DNA of 14,339 bases, taken from the NCBI GenBank assembly GCA_024643585.1, contig JAHEMP010000017.1, positions 1 to 14,339 on the forward strand, in the 5' to 3' direction. Shown here one piece after another: positions 5,253 through 11,846 of this stretch. Under the pieces are notes generated by a model. It worked only from the letters and a program-made list of their open reading frames with translations. It did not search any database and was not told the DNA's origin. This DNA is from Crocinitomicaceae bacterium. GTDB taxonomy: Bacteria > Bacteroidota > Bacteroidia > Flavobacteriales_D > Crocinitomicaceae. The first letter of the stretch is position 1. The number at the start of each line of letters is the position of its first letter. Position numbers and translations under genes: made by a program.

Positions 5253-6649
5253 TGCAGAAAAATAGGCTCACCTTTTTATTTGTTGTGCTTGATCTAATTA
5301 CAGCTTCTATTGCTTGGGGTACTTTTTATTATTTAAGAAAAACCTACATCGAGCAAGAGGAGTTTCAATCCAACCCCACATTCTTCATCGGAATTATTGT
5401 GGTTCCATTGATATGGCTTGCGGTTTTCTTCATGCAAGGTACTTACCATGATGTCCGCCGATTATACAGATTAAAAGTATTAGGTTTGACTTTCTTTGGC
5501 AGCTTAATCGGGACTTTTGTCTTGTTTTTCGGTTTGCTTTTAGATGATGAAATAACAGGGTATCAAATTTATTATCAATCACTTATAATCTTATTCCTTC
5601 TTTATTTTGTACTTGTTACAACTGTTAGGCTATTTATTACCAATTGGATTGTTGCCCAAATTCATCAGAGAAAAAGTGGATTTAAAACTTTATTGGTCGG
5701 CGGAAGTGAAAAGGCGGTTTCAATTTACAATGAAATTCAACAACTCGAGAAAGGTATCGGAAACGACTTTATTGGATTCGTTAATCTAAACGGAATTGAT
5801 AAACTACTTGAAAATGAGTTACCTTATCTAGGGCATGCAGATAACATTGAGGAAATAATGCAAGAGTGCAATGCAGAAGAGGTGATAATTGCACTAGAAA
5901 GTACAGAACACGAGCGATTAAGTAGTATTATATCTCGATTGGATACAAAATCAAATGTTTCAATTAAGATTTTGTCGGATATGTACGATATCCTTTCTGG
6001 ATCAGTAAAAATGACCAATATATACGGTGCCTTATTGATGGAGGTAAATACTGATACAATGCCAATATGGCAAAAATTGACAAAACGATTTTTGGATATT
6101 CTATTGTCTCTTCAGGCTATTATTGTTCTGCTACCAGTTTATATTGTTATAGGTATTCTTGTTAAAATTAGTTCGAAAGGACCTGTATTATTTCTGCAAG
6201 ATAGGGTGGGAGTGAATGGTAAAACGTTTAAAATAATAAAATTCAGAACGATGTATTTGGATTCTGAAAAAAATGGACCCCAACTTTCATCTGAAAACGA
6301 CCCCAGAATTACACCAATTGGTCGCTTCTTAAGAAAAGTGAGACTAGATGAAATCCCTCAATTTTTTAACGTTCTATTTGGTGAAATGTCCTTGGTTGGA
6401 CCAAGACCAGAAAGACAGTTCTACATCGATAAAATTTCGGCTATTGAGCCTCAGTTTCGTCAATTGACAAAAGTTCGGCCAGGCATTACTTCTTGGGGTC
6501 AAGTTAAATTTGGCTATGCGGAAAATGTAGAGCAAATGCTCCAAAGGATGAAATTCGACCTATTGTACCTTAAAAACAGGTCGCTCGCTTTGGATTTTAA
6601 AATCATGCTGTATACCGTCAGAATTGTGTTTAAAGGAACGGGGAAGTAA
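5252..6649 (+). CDS. Polyprenyl-phosphate sugar phosphotransferase (WcaJ-like, exopolysaccharide priming enzyme)
   Basis: A 465-residue protein with the full WcaJ-like layout. Four N-terminal transmembrane segments lie at about 7-27, 44-62, 79-97 and 108-128. A Rossmann-like CoA_binding_3 domain (TLLVGGSEK at 146-154) extends to about 265. The bacterial sugar transferase domain runs from about 277 to the end. Its re-entrant membrane helix is at about 279-303. The conserved pieces are KFRTM (330-334), the catalytic Asp-Glu in RLDEIPQFFNVL (D366, E367), and GPRPE (383-387). Length and motifs are complete, so it should be active. It transfers a sugar-1-phosphate from a nucleotide sugar to undecaprenyl phosphate, the first step of exopolysaccharide or O-antigen assembly at the inner membrane. 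It overlaps the lipoprotein stop by one base. The sugar is not predictable; no flippase or polymerase is in the window. Confidence 0.93.
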   Translation: MQKNRLTFLFVVLDLITASIAWGTFYYLRKTYIEQEEFQSNPTFFIGIIVVPLIWLAVFFMQGTYHDVRRLYRLKVLGLTFFGSLIGTFVLFFGLLLDDEITGYQIYYQSLIILFLLYFVLVTTVRLFITNWIVAQIHQRKSGFKTLLVGGSEKAVSIYNEIQQLEKGIGNDFIGFVNLNGIDKLLENELPYLGHADNIEEIMQECNAEEVIIALESTEHERLSSIISRLDTKSNVSIKILSDMYDILSGSVKMTNIYGALLMEVNTDTMPIWQKLTKRFLDILLSLQAIIVLLPVYIVIGILVKISSKGPVLFLQDRVGVNGKTFKIIKFRTMYLDSEKNGPQLSSENDPRITPIGRFLRKVRLDEIPQFFNVLFGEMSLVGPRPERQFYIDKISAIEPQFRQLTKVRPGITSWGQVKFGYAENVEQMLQRMKFDLLYLKNRSLALDFKIMLYTVRIVFKGTGK

Positions 6650-6650
6650 T

Positions 6651-7259
6651 TTACTTAATTTTCAAACGGTACATTTCTTTATTTTCTAAATAACCAACTA
6701 GTTCATCACCAACATTAACGGGTCCAACGCCTGCAGGGGTTCCTGTATAAATTAGGTCACCTACCTTGAGCGTGCTGAATTGTGACAAATAAGCTATTAT
6801 TCTGTCTATTGAGAAGATCATTTCTGCCGAACTACCCTTTTGAACGGTTGCTCCATTTTTTTCTAGATGAAATTGAATGTTATCCATATTCAATTCGCTG
6901 GTTTTAAACCAATGATTTCCAATTGGAGCACTATTTTCCCATGATTTTGCAATTTCCCATGGAAGTCCTTTTTCTTTACACTGTTGTTGTAAATCTCTCG
7001 CGGTAAAGTCTATACCAAGCCCTATTTCTGAATAATATTTTCGAGCAAAATTTTCTCCAATATTTTTACCAACGCGGTCAATTCTTACCACAATTTCGCA
7101 TTCATAATGCAAATCAGTCGTGAATTTAGGAATGTAGAATTCACTTTCTTTGTGTAAGGCAGTATCTGGTTTCATGAAAAATATTGGAGACACAGGTACT
7201 TCAGCATTCATTTCTTTGGCATGATCACTGTAATTTCTTCCGATACAAAAAATCTTCAT
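6651..7259 (-). CDS. Fumarylacetoacetate hydrolase-family protein (FAHD1-like)
   Basis: A 202-residue single-domain member of the FAH family. MKIFCIGRNYSDHAKEM is the typical opening. The metal ligands are visible as Glu53 and Glu55 in LHYECEIVVRID and Asp84 in GIDFTARDLQ; Lys105 sits in AKSWENSAPIG. The end has the conserved GDLIYTGTPAGVGPV. Small FAH proteins of this shape (FAHD1, YcgM) are acylpyruvate hydrolases or oxaloacetate decarboxylases; the exact substrate cannot be read from sequence. The start ATG overlaps the TGA of the upstream exonuclease gene (ATGA, 7259-7256), so they are co-translated, though no functional link is obvious. The stop is separated from the stop of the convergent sugar transferase by a single base. 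Confidence 0.9.
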   Translation of the reverse strand: MKIFCIGRNYSDHAKEMNAEVPVSPIFFMKPDTALHKESEFYIPKFTTDLHYECEIVVRIDRVGKNIGENFARKYYSEIGLGIDFTARDLQQQCKEKGLPWEIAKSWENSAPIGNHWFKTSELNMDNIQFHLEKNGATVQKGSSAEMIFSIDRIIAYLSQFSTLKVGDLIYTGTPAGVGPVNVGDELVGYLENKEMYRLKIK

Positions 7260-8119
7260 TGTTTAAATTTATTTTTTAGTTGGTTCAATTTTTCGTCCAT
7301 TAACTTAGAATCCGTTTTCTGATGACTTTTGGCTTTCGCACTTGCTTCCAGCTTTTTAATTTTGTCTACTTCGTTTTTAAGACATTGTTTGGTATGGAGA
7401 GGAAAGTCAGCATTTAACATCCAACCGTAATAACCAGGCTCAGTCCTCATGATTTCCTTTATGGTTTTCCCTCTATTTTTACCGAAGTTGTACACAACTT
7501 CATCTTTTTCATTTCTGGCTAAACGTCCAGCAAAATCAACCCTAGAAAAGTCATGGGCTAAGGTAAAATCAGCCAAAAAATCTACATCTGTCTTAAGTTC
7601 AGAATATTTTTCTAATTGAGCATTTAATATTTCCCAAGTCGCTGTCGCATCTGCTAAAGCAGAATGAGCGTTTACTAATTCCTCTTGGCAATAGAATTTA
7701 TATGCCGCCGACAAGGTTCTTTGCTCCATTTTGTGGAAGATGTTCTGAACATCGATGAATTTTGCAGAAGAAATGTCAAATTCCGAATCAACTCGAAGCA
7801 TTTCTTCTACCAAAACAGGGACGTCGAATCGGTTTGAATTGTATCCACCAAAGTCACACCCTGCAATAAATGCTTTTATCTCAGGTGCTAAATCACCAAA
7901 ACTCGGTTCGTTTATTAGGTTTTCGTTGCTAATTCCATGTATGGCCATATTCTCCTCCGTCATTTTTATTCCCGGGTTAACTCGTTTTTCGTACGTTTCT
8001 TGGGTGCCGTCTGGATGAATTTTTAAAATTGCTATTTCAATGACTCGATCCTGGGTAATATTAATACCGGTGGTTTCGAGATCAAAAATTGCAATTGGCC
8101 GTTTTAGCTGAATGTTCAT
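7256..8119 (-). CDS. DEDDh 3'-5' exonuclease with ExoX-like C-terminal domain
   Basis: A 287-residue protein. The exonuclease domain (about 8-170) has all three motifs of the DnaQ/epsilon fold: Exo I FDLETTG (Asp13, Glu15), Exo II GGYNSNRFDVPVL (Asp99), Exo III NAHSALADA (His152, Asp157). Residues about 209-240 read YNFGKNRGKTIKEI, then PGYYGWMLNADFP, a small domain shared with exonuclease X-like proteins and DUF3820. The last 40 residues are lysine-rich and coiled-coil-like. It is not the full-length PolC or DnaE polymerase, so it is a separate proofreading or repair exonuclease. The ATG at 8119 is the first start after the terminator of the next operon; the leader holds a small hairpin (8125-8140) and a one-mismatch -7 box (TAACTTTA, minus strand, 8141-8134). 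It is coupled downstream to the FAH gene. Confidence 0.92.
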   Translation of the reverse strand: MNIQLKRPIAIFDLETTGINITQDRVIEIAILKIHPDGTQETYEKRVNPGIKMTEENMAIHGISNENLINEPSFGDLAPEIKAFIAGCDFGGYNSNRFDVPVLVEEMLRVDSEFDISSAKFIDVQNIFHKMEQRTLSAAYKFYCQEELVNAHSALADATATWEILNAQLEKYSELKTDVDFLADFTLAHDFSRVDFAGRLARNEKDEVVYNFGKNRGKTIKEIMRTEPGYYGWMLNADFPLHTKQCLKNEVDKIKKLEASAKAKSHQKTDSKLMDEKLNQLKNKFKQ

Positions 8120-8171
8120 GAATAAACTTTTTTTAAAGTTAAAATAATTTTTAGCAGGATGTGCGCAAAAA

Positions 8172-8199
8172 AAAGTCCAATCAATTTTGACTGGACTTT
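8172..8199 (-). terminator. Terminator after the PD40/OmpA-like gene
   Basis: 8-bp stem AAAGTCCA (8172-8179) / TGGACTTT (8192-8199), extended inward past one A-C mismatch by TCA/TGA. On the minus strand the stem runs into eight T. It starts 18 nt after the stop codon of the gene ending at 8218 and insulates the exonuclease gene. Confidence 0.87.
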
Positions 8200-8217
8200 A
8201 ATTGGGTCGTTTAATGT

Positions 8218-10395
8218 CTACTCGGTTATGACTTCAACATATTGGTACACACGATATTTCGCTTTGTTTCTAGCGTCGTTTTGATAGGCTGGACCAGCAA
8301 CGACAGAACCTTTAATGGTAACCGTCATTTGATCACTCACTTGCGTGTTTTCTTGGAAGTAATTCTGAATGTCATACTTAATGTTTTCAGCACGCAAACG
8401 ACTTAATTTCTCATTTGTCTCGTATGTGATTGTTGGCACGGTAGAGGCTGAAGAATAAACATTAATCGCAATAAGTTTTCTTCCGTTTTTCAACTGTTTT
8501 TCTATCTCTTTGACGAAACGTTTAAAATCTCCTTTTTTTGGATTTATTTTGTTTCCATTGTATTCAAAGTAATGCTTGTATTTTGGATTTCCCCATTCCT
8601 CTTTCGTAACTGTCCCAAGATTAATATTCGGATTGGTAGGAATTGAATCTTTCGGCTTGTCTACAATTGGTTTATCTATAATGGGTTTGTCTATAATTGG
8701 TTTAACAATTACAGGGACAGTAACTGGCGTAATATTTTTTGGATCTCTTACGTCTATCGTAATATCTCTAAAAATCTCTTCGTAATCCTTATCACAAGAA
8801 GTTTTTAGTTTTTCACGATAAATCTCTCTTTTACCGTTATTGTACTTGTAAATAATTTCATACTCGTGGCAAGGGTCCATCGAGCTGAAGTAAACTCCAT
8901 CACGCAAACGAGGGAATACCGTTCTCGAATTTTCTTCATTACAGTCTAAACAATTTACAGTAATCGTAACATCTTCTGGAATCGGTCTATCATCCACGGT
9001 TTTTATTTGTCCTTTTAATACGGCCAATGAATTTACACCTAAATAATCGTTTTTGATTTCATAGATATCTTTCTCACCTTTTCCTCCTTTTCTAGCGGAC
9101 GTAAGGAAACCTCTTAAACCATCAACAGTTGTGGTATAGTAAATATCATCACCTGTTGAATTTAAAGGATAGCCCAAATTGATAGGAGCTGACCAATTGT
9201 TTTGCTCATCTCGACGCGTAACAAATACATCAAAATCACCCATACTCATTGGGCCGTTTGAAGAAAAATACAAGGTTTTGTTGTCAATTGCCATAAAAGG
9301 AGAATCTTCATCGTATGGCGTATTCACAGAAGGTCCTAAGTTAATCGGTTCACTCCAGGATTGGTCGGGTAATCTAACTACACGATAAATATCTCGCCCA
9401 CCAAAACCTCCTGGTCGATCGGATGTGAAGTATAAATTTTGTCCATCGGTAGTTACATAACAGTGAGGCTCCCAATATTCGGTATTGATTCTGTTATCTT
9501 CTAACTTTTTAATTTCTTGAAAGCGATTTGTAGAGAAATCTGAGTAGTAAATATCACCGTTACCCGTATTATCCTGGTAAACATATATTCTACGTTCATC
9601 AGCACTTACTGCTTGAGTTGCTTCGTTTCTTTCCGGGTCTGAAAAATCCAGACGAAATGGCTCAATCCACGAACCATCAAAGTCAATATAACTTACATAA
9701 ATATCTTCTGGAAACTGATTATAACGTTTGTCTCTGAATTTATCAGTCGAATTGTCTTCCCAAGCTCTTTTTGAGGTAAAGTATAGTGCAGAACCATCTA
9801 ATGACACAACAGGTGCAAATTCTGGTTCATTTGTATTAATTACGGGTCCTAAATTGATAACCAAAGCTGTGGAAGGATTATCAATTTCTTTTCGAGCGAC
9901 TTCGCATTGTTTTATTTTAAGCTTTGCAGAATTGATTAACTCTGAACCTGAATCCGAAGCAGCTAGAAATTTATTGTAATATTCAACAGCTAGTGAAATC
10001 TCTTCATTTAAATGATAACATCTTGCCAAATCATATAAAGCATCAACAGAAGAACTTTTCTCCTTTGATGAGTACATATCATAATTTTTCTTAGTATCCG
10101 TCACTGCAACTTTGAGGTATTTCATTGCACCTTCAAAATCGTTGTGAGAGTCGAGCATTAAATGACCTTTACGGTAATTGTAATTAGCGCTATTTGGCTG
10201 GAAAGTTAAAAGTTTGTCCGCTATTATTTCAGCATAATAGCTAAAACCCTCTTGCATCAATACAGAGCACTGAACCAACAATTTTTGTTCAGACTCTTTT
10301 TCGACCATTGCACGAATGTCTTTTTCGGTGAGCTCCTGAGCTTGGGCTGCAAAGCCACATGTCAGCATCAAAAAAATTAATAAACGGTTTACCAT
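8218..10395 (-). CDS. TPR/PD40-repeat envelope protein with OmpA-like C-terminal domain
   Basis: A 725-residue protein. The signal peptide MVNRLLIFLMLTCGFAAQA would be cleaved before QE at about residue 19, so it is exported. Layout: TPR-like helices about 40-165; five PD40 beta-propeller blades about 180-447 (SLDGSALYFTSKR, TTDGQNLYFTSDRPGG, AIDNKTLYFSSN and others); a Cys-containing beta region about 455-550 in the place of a carboxypeptidase-regulatory-like domain; a KPIID repeat linker; and an OmpA-like domain about 605-725. This is the domain order of PorE-type proteins of the type IX secretion/gliding apparatus and its many Bacteroidota relatives, so a peptidoglycan-associated envelope role is likely. 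The OmpA motif NxxLSxxRA is present (NEKLSRLRA), but the preceding TDxxG loop is replaced by YSSASTVP. The ATG at 10395 is preferred to an in-frame TTG at 10419, since it directly begins the signal peptide. Confidence 0.88.
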   Translation of the reverse strand: MVNRLLIFLMLTCGFAAQAQELTEKDIRAMVEKESEQKLLVQCSVLMQEGFSYYAEIIADKLLTFQPNSANYNYRKGHLMLDSHNDFEGAMKYLKVAVTDTKKNYDMYSSKEKSSSVDALYDLARCYHLNEEISLAVEYYNKFLAASDSGSELINSAKLKIKQCEVARKEIDNPSTALVINLGPVINTNEPEFAPVVSLDGSALYFTSKRAWEDNSTDKFRDKRYNQFPEDIYVSYIDFDGSWIEPFRLDFSDPERNEATQAVSADERRIYVYQDNTGNGDIYYSDFSTNRFQEIKKLEDNRINTEYWEPHCYVTTDGQNLYFTSDRPGGFGGRDIYRVVRLPDQSWSEPINLGPSVNTPYDEDSPFMAIDNKTLYFSSNGPMSMGDFDVFVTRRDEQNNWSAPINLGYPLNSTGDDIYYTTTVDGLRGFLTSARKGGKGEKDIYEIKNDYLGVNSLAVLKGQIKTVDDRPIPEDVTITVNCLDCNEENSRTVFPRLRDGVYFSSMDPCHEYEIIYKYNNGKREIYREKLKTSCDKDYEEIFRDITIDVRDPKNITPVTVPVIVKPIIDKPIIDKPIVDKPKDSIPTNPNINLGTVTKEEWGNPKYKHYFEYNGNKINPKKGDFKRFVKEIEKQLKNGRKLIAINVYSSASTVPTITYETNEKLSRLRAENIKYDIQNYFQENTQVSDQMTVTIKGSVVAGPAYQNDARNKAKYRVYQYVEVITE
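8659..8703 (-). repeat. Three 15-nt tandem repeats coding KPIID/KPIID/KPIVD
   Basis: Three adjacent 15-base units (8659-8673, 8674-8688, 8689-8703) differ at only a few bases and encode five residues each in the linker before the OmpA-like domain. The array keeps the frame, so copy-number change would only lengthen or shorten the linker. Confidence 0.85.
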
Positions 10396-10438
10396 TCTAT
10401 TTGTTTTAATGAAGCTCAACCAAAAAAGGCGAGTACTT

Positions 10439-11791
10439 CTATAACGTCCTGTTCACGTCAAACTGCTCCAAGTAGTCTGCAACACGCTTTACGAACATTC
10501 CGCCCAAAGCCCCATCAACCACCCTATGATCATAAGAGTGAGATAAGAACATTTTGTGACGAATACCAATGAAATCACCATCAGGTGTCTCAATAACTGC
10601 AGGTACTTTTCGAATTGCGCCTAGTGCTAAAATGGCTACTTGTGGCTGATTGATTATTGGGGTTCCCATAACGTTGCCGAAAGTTCCAACATTCGTCACC
10701 GTATACGTTCCCCCTTGAATATCTTCTGGCTTCAATTTGTTGTCACGTGCATTTCGAGCCATAGCATTTACGGCCTTTGCAATTCCAACTAAATTCAATT
10801 GATCCGCTGATTTAATTACAGGAACAATTAAGTTGCCTGATGGCAAAGCAGTGGCCATACCAAGATTAATATTTTTTCTTTTTATAATGTTGTTTCCACT
10901 AACTGAAACATTAACACCTGGAAAATCTTTAATAGCTTTCACTATCGCTTCCATGAAAATAGGAGTGAATGTTAAATTTTCACCTTCCCTTTTTTGAAAT
11001 TCATTTTTCGTTTTGTTTCTCCAATTAACGATATTCGTTACATCGGCTTCAACATATGAAGTTACGTGAGGAGAAACATGAACTGACATAACCATATGTT
11101 CAGCAATGATTTTCCGCATTCTATCCATCTCTTCAATCTCATCGCCTGGCATAGAAGGAACCATAGGCGCTTTGATATGCCCCATAGAGACTGGTGCAGC
11201 CACTTTGGATTCTGTCGAAACAGGAGCAGTAGCAACTTCCTTAATTGCCTCAATGGCAACAGCCCCACCTGAACCACGATTATCTAGGTAAGTCAGGATA
11301 TCTTTTTTGGTAACACGATCCGCTTGTCCGGTACCTGCAATTGCTTCCAATTCTTGAGCACTTATGCCTTCTTTTTCAGCTATACTTCTCACCAATGGCG
11401 AAAAGAATTTACCTGAAGCACTTTGTTTATCAAGCGAAACAGCACTAGAGTTACCGTTTGTACTATTTGAAACTGCTTCTATTTGTTGTGAAATTTCTTC
11501 TGCCGCTGCCGCAACTTTTGCAGGTGCTTCTACAGGAGTAGAAACATCCCCATCCGTAGCGATGATAGCAATTACATCACCAACTTGGGCAACTTGGTCT
11601 TTTTCAAACAATCGTTTCACCAAAACACCACCCGCCTCCGAAGGCAATTCATTATCGACTTTATCAGTCGCAACTTCCACTAAAGGCTCATCAATTTCTA
11701 CTGAATCACCAACGTTCTTCAACCAATTTGTAATGGTTGCTTCCGTAACGCTTTCTCCCATTTTCGGGAGTCTAATCTCGATCTGTGCCAT
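10439..11791 (-). CDS. Dihydrolipoamide acyltransferase, E2 of a 2-oxo acid dehydrogenase complex (probably branched-chain type)
   Basis: A 450-residue E2 core protein of normal length with one lipoyl domain. Lipoyl domain 1-80, with the lipoylated Lys44 in EVATDKVDNE. An Ala/Ser/Gln-rich linker follows. The peripheral-subunit-binding domain is at 129-169 (FFSPLVRSIAEKEGI, VTKKDILTYL). A second linker leads to the catalytic acyltransferase domain, about 217-447, ending in the active-site motif DHRVVDG (His422, Asp426). It moves an acyl group from the E1-bound thiamine intermediate to CoA. GESVTEATITNWLK with a single lipoyl domain fits branched-chain or generic E2 proteins of Bacteroidota better than succinyltransferase, but pyruvate cannot be excluded. 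No E1 or E3 gene is adjacent, so the complex is encoded at split loci. A -7 box lies upstream (11822-11829). A gap of 43 nt separates it from the envelope-protein gene, which could be read from the same transcript. Confidence 0.92.
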   Translation of the reverse strand: MAQIEIRLPKMGESVTEATITNWLKNVGDSVEIDEPLVEVATDKVDNELPSEAGGVLVKRLFEKDQVAQVGDVIAIIATDGDVSTPVEAPAKVAAAAEEISQQIEAVSNSTNGNSSAVSLDKQSASGKFFSPLVRSIAEKEGISAQELEAIAGTGQADRVTKKDILTYLDNRGSGGAVAIEAIKEVATAPVSTESKVAAPVSMGHIKAPMVPSMPGDEIEEMDRMRKIIAEHMVMSVHVSPHVTSYVEADVTNIVNWRNKTKNEFQKREGENLTFTPIFMEAIVKAIKDFPGVNVSVSGNNIIKRKNINLGMATALPSGNLIVPVIKSADQLNLVGIAKAVNAMARNARDNKLKPEDIQGGTYTVTNVGTFGNVMGTPIINQPQVAILALGAIRKVPAVIETPDGDFIGIRHKMFLSHSYDHRVVDGALGGMFVKRVADYLEQFDVNRTL

Positions 11792-11821
11792 ACTATTTTA
11801 GCCCTGTCCTTTAGTTAATAA

Positions 11822-11829
11822 CAAATTTA
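11822..11829 (-). promoter_or_regulatory. -7 promoter box of the E2 gene
   Basis: On the minus strand TAAATTTG fits TAnnTTTG exactly, 30 nt before the ATG at 11791 and just after the stop of the glycosyltransferase gene. No convincing TTTG was found 19-21 nt upstream. It suggests the E2 gene starts its own transcript. Confidence 0.45.
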
Positions 11830-11846
11830 TACTTTTACTGTCTTGA

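Noticed and set aside
8125..8140. AACTTT-TTTT-AAAGTT hairpin in the exonuclease leader
   Set aside because: Only A-T rich pairs around a T run; weak and expected by chance in this base composition, so not listed as a regulatory element.
10396..10419. TTG at 10419 as start of the PD40/OmpA-like protein
   Set aside because: It adds eight residues before an ideal signal peptide that starts at the ATG at 10395.
10410..10438. Possible hairpin between the E2 and PD40/OmpA-like genes
   Set aside because: The GAAG/CTTC stem has a bulge and a 13-nt loop, with no T run after it on the minus strand, so it does not qualify as a terminator.
11364..11801. 145-codon open frame on the plus strand opposite the E2 gene
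   Set aside because: It is antisense to the Ala-rich linker and lipoyl region, has Ser/Thr-rich low-complexity sequence, and has no start signals; a shadow of the real gene.
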